A stretch of DNA of 41,670 nucleotides from an uncultured Ignavibacteria bacterium (lineage in GTDB: Bacteria > Bacteroidota > Ignavibacteria > Kapaibacteriales > UBA2268), in the NCBI GenBank assembly GCA_903862655.1, contig CAIOZA010000083.1:1-41670 (forward strand). The letters run 5' to 3'. The translations under genes were made by a program, and so were the position numbers. The notes below the pieces were generated by a model that saw nothing but the letters and a program-made list of their open reading frames with translations, had not been told where the DNA came from and ran no database searches. Shown piece by piece: positions 16,931-26,359 of this stretch; within the stretch, counting starts at the first letter, position 1, and the number at the start of each line of letters is the position of its first letter.

Positions 16931-18208
16931 ATGGCTAAGAAAAAGTCGAAAAAAAAGTTATATATTACTATATCAATAATATTAACATTATTGATTGGTG
17001 GTATCATTATGGGGCTGTTAAATAAAGATGACGGTGAAATTTCAGTTGTTACTTCAAAAGTTCAGAAACGTACAATTATCCAAAGTGTTTCTGCTGTTGG
17101 AAAGATTGAACCAGAAACAGAAGTTAAGATTTCATCTGAAGCCAGTGGAGAAATTGTATTCCTTGGAGTTAAAGAAGGAGATACTGTAAGAGGCGGTGCT
17201 GTTTTGGTCAGGATAAAACCTGATATTATCGAAACACAATTAGAGCAGTATAAATCAGCAGCTGAAGCTACAAATCTTGAAATTGATGTGATGAAAACCG
17301 AGAAGGATAGAGCTGCTCAGGAGTTGAAACGTATAAGTGAATTATACCAGAAAGAATTCTCGTCAAAGCAGGAACTCGAAATGGCAAAAGCTAACTTCGA
17401 CAAATCTGTTTCAAATTATCAAGCATCTCTGTCACGTTATCAGCAATCATTATCTGCTCTTAAGCAAATCCAGAAGAGTGCAGATCGTACCACAGTTTAT
17501 TCTCCTATCAATGGCGTTGTAACAAAGCTAGATATTGAAAAAGGTGAAAAAGTTGTAGGTACATCGCAGTTCCAGGGAACTGAAATGATGCGTGTTTCAG
17601 ATTTGAACATTATGAATGCACTTGTCGATGTAGATGAAAATGACATTGTTCTTGTAAAGATTGGAGATACAACCAGAATTCAGGTTGATGCTATCAGAGA
17701 TGTTGTTTTTAAGGCTATTGTACTTGAAATTGGACATTCAGCTCAGGTTAATCAACTTGGAACTCAGGATCAAATAACAAATTTTAAGGTTAAAATCCGT
17801 TTTATTGATCAAGACGGAAGACTTCGTCCGGGTATGAGTTGTAATGTTGATATCGAAACCAACAGAAGAGAAAATGTTCTCTCAATACCTCTGACTTCAG
17901 TTACTGTAAGAGAAACAAAAACTGAAACAAATGTTAAAGAAGAGAGAATTCAGAAGAAGGAAGATGAAAAAGAAAAGATTAGAGTAAAAAGACCACCATC
18001 TGTAGTCTTCATGAAAAATGGATTAACAGCTAAAATGGTTGAAGTAAAAACTGGTATCAGCGATAAAGGATTTATAGAAATCCTTGAAGGCTTAAAAGAA
18101 GGCGATGAAATTATTAGTGGCAATTTTATGGCTGTGAGTAAGTTATTGAAAGATGGATCGAAAATAAAGTTTGATGTTGTTTCAAAGAAAAAATCAGAAA
18201 AGAAATAA
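16931..18208 (+). CDS. MacA/HlyD-like periplasmic adaptor of an ABC exporter
   Basis: Adaptor that links an inner-membrane ABC exporter to a TolC channel. The 425-residue product has an N-terminal membrane helix (about 9-28), a lipoyl-like beta region (EVKISSEASGEIVFLGVKEGD) and a helical hairpin (about 95-180). These are followed by the second half of the lipoyl domain (TVYSPINGVVTKLDIEKGE), a beta-barrel (DENDIVLVKIGDTTRIQVDA) and a membrane-proximal domain (LRPGMSCNVDIETN and ILEGLKEGDEIISGN). A lysine/glutamate-rich insert lies near residues 336-353, and the C-terminus is lysine-rich. It starts 34 bases after the RDD gene and precedes the ATPase by 11 bases. Confidence 0.92.
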   Translation: MAKKKSKKKLYITISIILTLLIGGIIMGLLNKDDGEISVVTSKVQKRTIIQSVSAVGKIEPETEVKISSEASGEIVFLGVKEGDTVRGGAVLVRIKPDIIETQLEQYKSAAEATNLEIDVMKTEKDRAAQELKRISELYQKEFSSKQELEMAKANFDKSVSNYQASLSRYQQSLSALKQIQKSADRTTVYSPINGVVTKLDIEKGEKVVGTSQFQGTEMMRVSDLNIMNALVDVDENDIVLVKIGDTTRIQVDAIRDVVFKAIVLEIGHSAQVNQLGTQDQITNFKVKIRFIDQDGRLRPGMSCNVDIETNRRENVLSIPLTSVTVRETKTETNVKEERIQKKEDEKEKIRVKRPPSVVFMKNGLTAKMVEVKTGISDKGFIEILEGLKEGDEIISGNFMAVSKLLKDGSKIKFDVVSKKKSEKK

Positions 18209-18219
18209 GGCATTAGCTA

Positions 18220-18927
18220 ATGGATAGTGAAATAATTATAGAAATTGAGCATATAGCAAAGATTTACGAAATGGGCGTAGAGCAGGTGTTTGCAATTAGA
18301 GACATCTCGCTTACTTTGAGAAGAAATGAATACATTGCTATTATGGGACCATCTGGATCAGGTAAATCAACTCTGATGAATATTATCGGATGTCTTGATA
18401 CACCTACATTTGGAAAGTACCATTTTAATAAAATGGCTGTTGAAGAAATGACTGACGATGAACTAGCTCAGATAAGAAATAAAGAAATTGGTTTTGTTTT
18501 TCAGACTTTTAATTTGTTACCCAGAGCTACTGCTCTAAAAAACGTAGAATTACCACTTGTTTATGGTGGGTATTCTTCTTCAGCCAGAGAAGAGATTGCA
18601 ATTAAAACTTTGGAACATGTTGGACTTGCCGACAGAATGATGCATAAACCTAATGAACTATCAGGCGGACAAAGACAAAGAGTTGCTATCGCCAGAGCAC
18701 TCGTTACTAATCCTTCAATCATTCTTGCAGATGAACCAACAGGCAATCTGGATACCAAAACAGGTGAAGAGATAATGAAATTGTTCAATGATTTGTGGAA
18801 ACAAGGCAATACTATCATCATTGTCACACACGAAGAGGATATTGCAAAGCATGCTCATAGGATTATTCGTTTAAGAGATGGTTTAGTTGAGCGAGATGAA
18901 ATCAATACTTCACCCATAGAATGGTAA
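18220..18927 (+). CDS. MacB/LolD-type ABC transporter ATP-binding protein
   Basis: ATPase of 235 residues that drives the exporter formed by the two following permeases. All nucleotide-binding motifs are present: Walker [10 protein letters not shown] (G43 to T51), Q-loop [10 protein letters not shown], signature [15 protein letters not shown] and Walker [12 protein letters not shown], then the H-loop ([10 protein letters not shown]). The LolD/MacB subfamily is indicated by [15 protein letters not shown] and the [19 protein letters not shown] segment. It is a stand-alone ATPase, unlike E. coli MacB where it is fused to the permease. Only three bases separate its stop from the next ATG. Confidence 0.95.
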   Translation: MDSEIIIEIEHIAKIYEMGVEQVFAIRDISLTLRRNEYIAIMGPSGSGKSTLMNIIGCLDTPTFGKYHFNKMAVEEMTDDELAQIRNKEIGFVFQTFNLLPRATALKNVELPLVYGGYSSSAREEIAIKTLEHVGLADRMMHKPNELSGGQRQRVAIARALVTNPSIILADEPTGNLDTKTGEEIMKLFNDLWKQGNTIIIVTHEEDIAKHAHRIIRLRDGLVERDEINTSPIEW

Positions 18928-18930
18928 AAT

Positions 18931-20187
18931 ATGAAATTTACTGAATTCATAGAAACCATAAAGTTAGCGGGCGAATCAATGAGAGGCAATAAAATGCGCT
19001 CATTCTTAGCTGCTTTGGGAGTAGTAATTGGAATCTCATTTGTTATTTTAACCGGATGGATAATTTCCGGATTAGATAACGCTCTTGAAGAAACAATCAA
19101 TTTGATAGGTCAGGATATGATCTATATAGACAAATGGGATTGGACAGGTGGAAAAAACTGGAAACTCTATGAAGCACGTAAGGACATTACTCTAAAGCAA
19201 GCTGAAGAGTTTTGTTCAAGAATGAAGGGAGCAGAATTAGCTGTTCCTTTAGTCAGGAAATGGTCCGTCACTATAAAGGCAGGCAATGACAGTTATGATG
19301 GAATTAGTGCATTAGGAACTAGATACTCATATTCACAGACTCCAGCAGCGTCAATTCAGGAAGGTAGATTTTTCTCTATATTTGAGGATCAGATTAATAC
19401 AAACGTTATTGTTCTGGGATCGAAAGTTGCTGAAACGCTATTTCCTGAAGGAAATGTATTAGAAAAAATAATCATAATCCGTGGGCAAAAATTTGAAGTA
19501 ATAGGAACCGTGAAGAAGCAGGGTACTATGTTGATGGATTTCGTTGACAATCAGGTTTTTATGCCTGTAGGAGCCTTTATGGATGTATTTGGCGGGCAAA
19601 TGTTAAGATCTGCTGAAGTTGGAATCAAGGTTGGCAATATGGACAATATCGATGAGATAAGGGAAGAAGCCAGAGGAATAATGAGGGAGATCCGAAATTT
19701 GCAATATTATCAAGATGATGATTTCTCTTTGAATGAGACAAAAGCATTTGAAGAAACAGTAGCATCACTCAGAGCTTATGTTTGGGGTATTGGAATTGGT
19801 CTTACTATGTTATCCTTTATTGTTGGGATTATTGGAATTATGAATATTATGTTTGTTTCAGTAGCAGAAAGAACCAGAGAAATTGGTATTCGTAAAGCAA
19901 TTGGAGCAAAAAAAGCATCAATTCTAATGCAGTTTATTGTAGAATCTGCCGCATTGTGTTTTTTTGGTGCCGTAATATCGTTTGTTTTATGTTCCACTGT
20001 TATCTTCCTTGCTGCAACATTTTTACCAAAAGTATGGGAAGCAACATCATTCTTGAAACCTGTAATGCCTTTTCAATTTTTGATTCTGGGTTCAGTAGTT
20101 TCAATTATCGTAGGTATTTTAGCAGGATTGATTCCTGCAATGAGAGCGGCAAAATTAGATCCGGTCGATTCTCTGAGATATGAATAA
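18931..20187 (+). CDS. MacB/FtsX-type ABC transporter permease 1
   Basis: Inner-membrane permease of 418 residues. An N-terminal helix (about 21-45, SFLAALGVVIGISFVILTGW) precedes a large periplasmic MacB core domain (about 50-270). Three C-terminal helices of the FtsX family follow, the first two joined by the conserved coupling segment SVAERTREIGIRKAIGAKK. The C-terminus is AGLIPAMRAAKLDPVDSLRYE, typical of MacB-type permeases. It shares the ERTREIGIRKA...GAKK block and the DP(V/I)DxLRYE ending with the next gene, so the two are paralogues and probably form a heterodimer. Confidence 0.93.
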   Translation: MKFTEFIETIKLAGESMRGNKMRSFLAALGVVIGISFVILTGWIISGLDNALEETINLIGQDMIYIDKWDWTGGKNWKLYEARKDITLKQAEEFCSRMKGAELAVPLVRKWSVTIKAGNDSYDGISALGTRYSYSQTPAASIQEGRFFSIFEDQINTNVIVLGSKVAETLFPEGNVLEKIIIIRGQKFEVIGTVKKQGTMLMDFVDNQVFMPVGAFMDVFGGQMLRSAEVGIKVGNMDNIDEIREEARGIMREIRNLQYYQDDDFSLNETKAFEETVASLRAYVWGIGIGLTMLSFIVGIIGIMNIMFVSVAERTREIGIRKAIGAKKASILMQFIVESAALCFFGAVISFVLCSTVIFLAATFLPKVWEATSFLKPVMPFQFLILGSVVSIIVGILAGLIPAMRAAKLDPVDSLRYE

Positions 20188-20202
20188 TCTTTTAGGTTTG
20201 AA

Positions 20203-21432
20203 ATGAACTTTTTTGAAAGTATTAAATTAGCATTCGACTCAGTCAGAGTAAATAAGCTCAGGGCTTTTCTTACGTTATTAAGTATATCTATCGGAGTTTT
20301 TGCTATAATTGGTGCCGGCACATTAACATCTTCTCTCGAAAGTGCTGTATCTGGCGAGTTAGATAAAATAGGTGAAACAACTTTCTGGATGGAAAGAATG
20401 CCCAAAATTCATACTGGAAATTCATTTCAAAAATACAGGAAAAGAAAACCAATTACTTATTCTCAATTCAATGAAGTCAAAAAGCAGATGACGCTTACAG
20501 ACTTGGTAACAGCATTTGGTGCAACATCAGGAATTACTTTAAAATATGCCAATCAATCAACGAATCCCGATGTTACATTGATTGGTACAGATGATAAGTA
20601 TTTCCCAATTTTTGCAGTTAATACAGAAACTGGTAGACCTTTAAATTTTGAAGATATTAATCTAAATCGAAAAGTTTGTGTGATTGGAAATGATGTAGTT
20701 AAGAAGTTATTCGAATCGGTTGATCCGATTGGTAAAACAATTAATATTAAAACTCAAAACTACTACATAATAGGTGTTTTGGAAACAAAAGGAGCAATAC
20801 TTGGGCAAAGTAAAGATAATCAGGTAATAGTTCCTATTACAAATTTTCTTCAATATTATGCTGATGAATGGGAGGAATCTCTTACTGTTGCTTTTAAAGC
20901 CAAAAGCAAACTGATGATAAGTCCTACCATCGATGAAGCAATTGGCGCAATGAGGGCGATCAGGAAGGTTGAACCATGGGAAGAGAATTCATTTGAACTT
21001 GAAACAAATGAATCGATATCTCAGCAATTCGGTGGTTTTGTCTCGTTTCTTTCAGCCATAGGCTGGATCTCAGGAGGTTTTGCTCTTATAGCTGCTGGAG
21101 TTGGTATCATGAACATTATGTTGGTCTCAGTTAAAGAAAGAACCCGGGAAATAGGCATTCGAAAAGCTGTCGGTGCAAAAAAGTCATGGATTTTAATGCA
21201 GTTCATTATTGAAACAATCACTTTATGTCAAATTGGATGCTTGATTGGAATTGGTATGGGTATCGGTGGAGCAACATTACTAAGTAAGCTAATTAATATT
21301 ACTGCTGTATTTCCGCTATATTGGGTCTTATTTAGCATTTTTATATGCACTGTGATCGGATTGGTATTTGGTGCCTACCCAGCATGGAAAGCTGCCAATC
21401 TCGATCCGATTGATGCACTTAGGTATGAATAA
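20203..21432 (+). CDS. MacB/FtsX-type ABC transporter permease 2
   Basis: Second permease of the same exporter, 409 residues, starting 15 bases after the first. It has an N-terminal helix (about 18-40, AFLTLLSISIGVFAIIGAG), a periplasmic MacB core domain and three C-terminal helices. SVKERTREIGIRKAVGAKK is the coupling segment, and GAYPAWKAANLDPIDALRYE the C-terminus. With one ATPase gene and two permease genes the likely exporter is an ATPase dimer with one copy of each permease. It ends 8 bases before the convergent aldehyde dehydrogenase gene, and no terminator hairpin is visible between them. Confidence 0.93.
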   Translation: MNFFESIKLAFDSVRVNKLRAFLTLLSISIGVFAIIGAGTLTSSLESAVSGELDKIGETTFWMERMPKIHTGNSFQKYRKRKPITYSQFNEVKKQMTLTDLVTAFGATSGITLKYANQSTNPDVTLIGTDDKYFPIFAVNTETGRPLNFEDINLNRKVCVIGNDVVKKLFESVDPIGKTINIKTQNYYIIGVLETKGAILGQSKDNQVIVPITNFLQYYADEWEESLTVAFKAKSKLMISPTIDEAIGAMRAIRKVEPWEENSFELETNESISQQFGGFVSFLSAIGWISGGFALIAAGVGIMNIMLVSVKERTREIGIRKAVGAKKSWILMQFIIETITLCQIGCLIGIGMGIGGATLLSKLINITAVFPLYWVLFSIFICTVIGLVFGAYPAWKAANLDPIDALRYE

Positions 21433-21440
21433 ATAGCTGA

Positions 21441-22820
21441 TTACTTAACAACTACTGTTTTAATATTAGCAAATTCTATGATGCCAAGTTCAGAAAGTTC
21501 TCTTCCGAATCCAGAACTTTTGATTCCCCCAAATGGCAATCTTGGATCAGATTTTACAAATTCATTTACAAAACAAGAACCGGCTTCAAGTTTTTCCTTT
21601 GCAATAAAATTTCCTTTTTCAATATCTTGAGTGAAAATTGCTGCTCCCAATCCAAAATCAGTTGAGTTAGCTAGTTGAATTGCTTCATTCTCATTATTGA
21701 AGGTGATTATTGAGGCAACAGGGCCAAAAATCTCTTCATGAAAAACTAATGAATTTGATTTGATATTTGTTAAAACTGTTGGAGGATAGAAAAAGCCCTT
21801 CTTTATGGGAATTTCTCCACCTAATTCCAGTTTTGCACCTTCTTTAATCGACCGAAGCACCTGATTGTGAACATTCATCTGTAAATCTCTTCTAGCCATC
21901 GGACCCATCATAACTGATTCATCTAGTGGATCTCCAGAAATTATTTTATTCGATTCTTCAACAAATAATCGAGTGAAATCATTAGCTATCGCTTGGTCAA
22001 CAATAAATCTTTTAGCTGCTATACAGGTTTGACCAGTATTGTTCATTCTTGAAGTTACACATTGCGGTACAGCTAAATTTAAATTAGCATCCTTAAGAAT
22101 AATATAAGCATCACTCCCACCAAGCTCCAGAACAGATTTTTTTAGGTGTTTGCCGGCTAAAGAAGCTACAAACGATCCTGCATTAGCACTTCCTGTCAGA
22201 GTTACACCAGAAATACGATTATCAGAGATGATATTTGAAACAATTGCTGATACATTTTCAGGTGAAATGAGTAAATTACTAAATACATGTGTTGAAAAAT
22301 CTGCTTCTCTGAAAAGATTTTCGATAAGTATCGAACAGTTACTTACGTTCGGGGCATGTTTAAGAATAATCGAATTACCTAACATCAAATTTGGCGCAAC
22401 AAAACGAAAGACCTGCCAAAAAGGAAAATTCCATGGCATAATCGCAAGTATTGGACCAATTGGTTGAAATGAAACATAACTCGCAGTCCTTTCTGTTTTT
22501 ATAGGTTTATCCGATAATATTTTCTCAGAATATTCTGCATAATATTCACATACTACCGCACATTTCTCAATCTCTGTAAGCCCCAGAGCAATAGGCTTTC
22601 CCATTTCAATAGCCATAGCATTACATAAAACATACTTATTTTTACGAAGTATTGATGCGATTTTAAATAATTTCTCGGCTCTGAAGTGAAAAGATTTGTT
22701 TCTCCATGATTTGAATGAAGTTTGGGCCTTCGTGAGAATTTTGTCAATCTCATCGTTCGTTGTCTGTTGATAAGTAAACAACTCATCTTCAGTTGTGGGG
22801 TTTATGGTTTTATATTTCAT
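21441..22820 (-). CDS. NAD(P)-dependent aldehyde dehydrogenase (succinate-semialdehyde dehydrogenase-like)
   Basis: Cytosolic aldehyde dehydrogenase of 459 residues. The start at 22820 (MKYKTINPTTEDE) is preferred over an ATG at 22847 because AGGA lies 5 bases upstream of it and the added residues (LRFFFRIE) are not family-like. The catalytic cysteine is C266 in NTGQTCIAAKRF and the general-base glutamate E232 in VLELGGSDAY. PWNFPFWQVFRFVAPNL and FGGIKSSGFGRE are typical. The protein resembles the SSADH (Sad/YneI) branch more than the longer P5C dehydrogenases. It follows a proline dehydrogenase gene, separated by a terminator-like hairpin at 22830-22863, so the physiological substrate is open. 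Confidence 0.88.
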   Translation of the reverse strand: MKYKTINPTTEDELFTYQQTTNDEIDKILTKAQTSFKSWRNKSFHFRAEKLFKIASILRKNKYVLCNAMAIEMGKPIALGLTEIEKCAVVCEYYAEYSEKILSDKPIKTERTASYVSFQPIGPILAIMPWNFPFWQVFRFVAPNLMLGNSIILKHAPNVSNCSILIENLFREADFSTHVFSNLLISPENVSAIVSNIISDNRISGVTLTGSANAGSFVASLAGKHLKKSVLELGGSDAYIILKDANLNLAVPQCVTSRMNNTGQTCIAAKRFIVDQAIANDFTRLFVEESNKIISGDPLDESVMMGPMARRDLQMNVHNQVLRSIKEGAKLELGGEIPIKKGFFYPPTVLTNIKSNSLVFHEEIFGPVASIITFNNENEAIQLANSTDFGLGAAIFTQDIEKGNFIAKEKLEAGSCFVNEFVKSDPRLPFGGIKSSGFGRELSELGIIEFANIKTVVVK

Positions 22821-22829
22821 TTCAATCCT

Positions 22830-22863
22830 AAAAAAAAACCGCAACAATACAGAATTGCTGCGG
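22830..22863 (-). terminator. Intrinsic terminator or attenuator between proline dehydrogenase and aldehyde dehydrogenase
   Basis: Read on the minus strand, CCGCA-G-CAAT and ATTG-T-TGCGG form a 10-bp stem (one G-U pair) with a five-base loop, followed by nine T. It fills most of the 62 bases between the stop of proline dehydrogenase and the ATG of the aldehyde dehydrogenase. The T tract ends about 9 bases before the ATG at 22820. Confidence 0.85.
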
Positions 22864-22882
22864 ATAAATAAAAATATACAAA

Positions 22883-23779
22883 CTATCCCTTAAAGAAAAT
22901 AGCTTTAAAAATGTGAGATGCCATGTCCGGATTTTCTTTGAGCCTTCTTGAAGAATATCCATACCAATCTTTTCCGAATGGAACATAAATTCTCATTCTA
23001 TGACCAGCGCGCATGATTTCATTTCTCTTTTCTTCTCTTACTCCAAGCAACATTTGGAACTCATAATCTTCTTTTTTTAAACCTCTGTTAGTTATTTCAT
23101 TCATCGCATCGTGGATCAGGATGTCGTCATGAGTTGCCACTCCGACATATAGCCCATTATCTAGAATCAGTCTCAATAATTTCTTGTAATTATCTCTTAC
23201 TTCATCTTTTCCTTGATATGCAATTTCAGATGATTCACGATATATACCTTTACATAGCCTTATAGCAGGTTTAAAATCCTTTAAGGATTCGATATCCTTG
23301 TAACTACGTCTCATGTAAGATTGAATAACTATACCTACATTTTCAAATCCTTCTGATCGAAATTTTTTGAAAAGCTCAAGAGTCATATCAGTATAAGGAG
23401 AATTCTCCATATCCAGACGTAAAAATGTTCCTTGTGCTTTTGCAATAGTTAAAATTTCCTTGATGTTTTCGTAACCGAATTGAGCATCAATACCCAATCC
23501 GAGTGAAGTTGGTTTTACTGATAAATACGTCGGAAGATTGTTTGTTTTAATTGCTTCAAGAACTAGTTTGCTTTGTTCCATTTCATGGAGAGCACGTTCT
23601 TTTGATGTGACAAATTCACCAAGAACATCAATAGTTGTCATTCCTCCTAGTGTGGAGAAATTCTTAGTAACGGCAACTGCATCGCTTAAATTATCTCCGG
23701 CAATATAGCGTTTTGCTACAGCATGAATAATTGCTTTCGGAATAAGCGGCATTGTTTTAATGATTAACTGATTAAGCAT
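22883..23779 (-). CDS. Proline dehydrogenase (monofunctional PRODH)
   Basis: FAD enzyme that oxidises proline to pyrroline-5-carboxylate, feeding electrons to quinone. The 298-residue product is the short, monofunctional type. Family hallmarks are visible: FLRLDMENSPYTDMTLELF, RLCKGIYRESSEIAY, VGVATHDD, and YEFQMLLGVREEKR, then YVPFGKDWYGYSSRRLKENP near the C-terminus, whose arginines bind the substrate carboxylate in known structures. It is transcribed ahead of an aldehyde dehydrogenase gene, the natural partner if that enzyme acts on P5C semialdehyde. A terminator-like hairpin follows its stop. Confidence 0.93.
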   Translation of the reverse strand: MLNQLIIKTMPLIPKAIIHAVAKRYIAGDNLSDAVAVTKNFSTLGGMTTIDVLGEFVTSKERALHEMEQSKLVLEAIKTNNLPTYLSVKPTSLGLGIDAQFGYENIKEILTIAKAQGTFLRLDMENSPYTDMTLELFKKFRSEGFENVGIVIQSYMRRSYKDIESLKDFKPAIRLCKGIYRESSEIAYQGKDEVRDNYKKLLRLILDNGLYVGVATHDDILIHDAMNEITNRGLKKEDYEFQMLLGVREEKRNEIMRAGHRMRIYVPFGKDWYGYSSRRLKENPDMASHIFKAIFFKG

Positions 23780-23872
23780 TTAACTATCCAAATTATAATT
23801 TTTAAAAAGATCAAAAAAATAAATATTAATATGTTATTTCAAAATTACGAACAGATTATGATTAAACAAATT

Positions 23873-26359
23873 CTATCTTGTTATTTTAATTACATTAGAC
23901 ATACAACCCATATTATTAATCAATTCAAGAAAGTAAATACCATGTGGCTTTCCTGATAAATCATATGGAAAGTAATAAATTTCGGATTCTAAATTAATTG
24001 AACCGATTTTTGAACGATTACCCAAAATATCAGTTAGGAATATCTCAACCAATCCGCTTTTTCCAGAATTATTTTGAATTTTTAGATCAATCAAATCCTC
24101 AGATTGAACTTTGTTGATTAATTCAAAAGTCAGATAGTTCCTTGTGGATTGTTCATCTGCTGAGGTATTGCAGTCGTAAATCCAGAAATTGTTTTCTGAT
24201 TGAGCAAGATAAATAATAGCATTGGTCTTTGTTGATATTCGTACTCTTCCCTCAGTCGTCGCTCTATCCGGTACCTTCCAATTATAATAACCCTTAATTG
24301 GATCAAGTGGTATGGGGGTGATTTTCTTCCAATTTTGCCCTCCATCGACTGAGTATTCAAGGTAACATATATTAATAAAATCACTACTCCATTGTATTCT
24401 GAACGTATCACCAATACAGAGTCTGTCAAAACCAATTGGAGTTGTTAATGATGCCTTCGGTAGTCCAATAGAAAATTTCCCACTTAATGACTGAAGATTT
24501 GTCCCATCTAAAGATGTGATCTTCAACAAATTATCATTGCTCTCAATAACAGGCAATGTCCATGAATATTCGGTTTTTATACCTTCAAATCCAATTGTTT
24601 CCCAACTATTACCATTATTACTACTAAAATCGATTTTGATTGAATCTACAAAAACTTTGTTCCAATTTAGCTTCAATATAGAATTCTGAGGGAATCTATC
24701 TCCTTCTTTGGGGTTTAGGATTGTTATCAATGGAGCTAAAACCGAGAAATTAACAAAGCTTCTGTCATTGATTGTAAGATCAGAAGAGGAATGAATAAGA
24801 ATCACAACTTCAGTACCTTGGATTTTATACGGTTTCCAAGTAAAAACTGAATCATTGGTATTTATATTGTCAGCAATGAGAATCCAGTCTGAACCAGCAT
24901 TTGTAGAGTATTTCAAACTTATCTTTGATACCAAACTGGATGTCCATCGGATAGGTATATTGTCGGTGCTACGGTATGTTACACCACCAAGAGGGGAAAG
25001 AAGTGAGACATAAGCTGATGAGACTTCCTTGGCGCATGTCGCATGCTCAACAGCTAATCTCATGCTTGGATATTCACGTGGATGAAAAATTAAATCAACA
25101 GAATGAGATTTATTAGTTAAGTGGCAATAACTCATTATAGTGCCTGAACGAGGTATTACATTGCCTGTTTTAATACAAGCATCGGAAACACCTGTTGCGG
25201 ATTCGGTAACGCAAGTATCAATCATATTTGGCTGATAATAACAACTGTGTGTATGCGGAGCACCGAAAAGATGACCAATTTCATGAGCCGCTACATTAAC
25301 ATCCCATGTATAAGCTGTTGTTGGATAAGTTACTCCGCCGCGGATACCCAAAACGCAATAACCATCATTCCTGCTGCAAAGATTGCCTTGACCAGGTTCA
25401 CCACCAAAAGCTATGCCTGCAACACTTACATTGCCCTGTTGTGCGGCTAAAGAAGCAAACAATACGACCATGGATCTCTCAATTGATTTGTTTTTCCACT
25501 GTTCAGGCATCGTGTATAATTTTTCACTTATAAGATTATCGTTTCTATAAGGATCAAGACTTGAATTTGTCCAAATTAAAAAATAGGAGATAACCAATCG
25601 AGTATTCAGAAATTCTTCGTATAATTTGGAAGTATGCTTGATTACTGATGTAATATACGCAGTGGCTTTTTCTTTGTCATTAAACAAAGCGAAAAATTCT
25701 GATGTTGCTTCACATGCTATGTTAACTTCCATCAATTTACTTGGAGAAAGTTGAATATTATTAGATTGTTTGGCCAAATCAAGTAATTCGCTGGATTCTA
25801 ATTCAATTTCTTTAGTTAAACAATTAAATTCATTCAATGAATTACTAGTAAAATTCGACGAAGTAAAATAATGAGCAATCGATTTGTCGGCTGCATTTAA
25901 AACAGGGCGAATTGAATATGCATCATTATTCCCCGTTTTAATGATACAAGTCATCATGCCATCACAATAACTAATATAAACCTTAGAGTCAGGGTCCGTT
26001 GTAATTTTACCAGAGAAGAAATATATTTTGGGTGCGGTAAAAGGTTCAATACCTCGACCTGCATTAAATTTAAATTGAGTGGTCTCGTTGAACGGTTCTG
26101 AGTCCTTCTTTAATTTCAAATTGAATGATGTATAGTTGTCGACTTTGAAATTAGTTATTAAAACTTCATCAGAATTCACATTAAAAATCTGATCAGCCTT
26201 TATTTTATTTAAATCAATTCTTGAAGTCGAGGATGTATTGCTAATATTTTGGTTGATTTTAATAAGAAAATTAGCATCAGTCTGAGTGATTTCCGCATTC
26301 AAATTTCGAGTTGAGATGATGCATAGAATCAGAAGAATATAGATCTTAAATTTTATCAT
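23873..26359 (-). CDS. Secreted reprolysin-like (M12B) metalloprotease with T9SS sorting domain
   Basis: Exported zinc protease of 828 residues. Residues 1-22 form a signal peptide, and residues 23-200 look like a propeptide region. The zinc site is HEIGHLFGAPH with H359, H363 and H369 as ligands and E360 as the catalytic base; a Met-turn follows in GTIMSYCHLTN. Several cysteines near the active site suggest disulfides. The segments after about residue 450 look like three Ig/fibronectin-like repeats. The last ~80 residues form a Type IX secretion (Por) C-terminal sorting domain, ending in GIYFLELINNMGCMSNVIKITR. Its ATG overlaps the tmk stop by four bases (ATGA at 26359-26356). It may be cell-surface attached; substrates are unknown. 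Confidence 0.9.
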   Translation of the reverse strand: MIKFKIYILLILCIISTRNLNAEITQTDANFLIKINQNISNTSSTSRIDLNKIKADQIFNVNSDEVLITNFKVDNYTSFNLKLKKDSEPFNETTQFKFNAGRGIEPFTAPKIYFFSGKITTDPDSKVYISYCDGMMTCIIKTGNNDAYSIRPVLNAADKSIAHYFTSSNFTSNSLNEFNCLTKEIELESSELLDLAKQSNNIQLSPSKLMEVNIACEATSEFFALFNDKEKATAYITSVIKHTSKLYEEFLNTRLVISYFLIWTNSSLDPYRNDNLISEKLYTMPEQWKNKSIERSMVVLFASLAAQQGNVSVAGIAFGGEPGQGNLCSRNDGYCVLGIRGGVTYPTTAYTWDVNVAAHEIGHLFGAPHTHSCYYQPNMIDTCVTESATGVSDACIKTGNVIPRSGTIMSYCHLTNKSHSVDLIFHPREYPSMRLAVEHATCAKEVSSAYVSLLSPLGGVTYRSTDNIPIRWTSSLVSKISLKYSTNAGSDWILIADNINTNDSVFTWKPYKIQGTEVVILIHSSSDLTINDRSFVNFSVLAPLITILNPKEGDRFPQNSILKLNWNKVFVDSIKIDFSSNNGNSWETIGFEGIKTEYSWTLPVIESNDNLLKITSLDGTNLQSLSGKFSIGLPKASLTTPIGFDRLCIGDTFRIQWSSDFINICYLEYSVDGGQNWKKITPIPLDPIKGYYNWKVPDRATTEGRVRISTKTNAIIYLAQSENNFWIYDCNTSADEQSTRNYLTFELINKVQSEDLIDLKIQNNSGKSGLVEIFLTDILGNRSKIGSINLESEIYYFPYDLSGKPHGIYFLELINNMGCMSNVIKITR

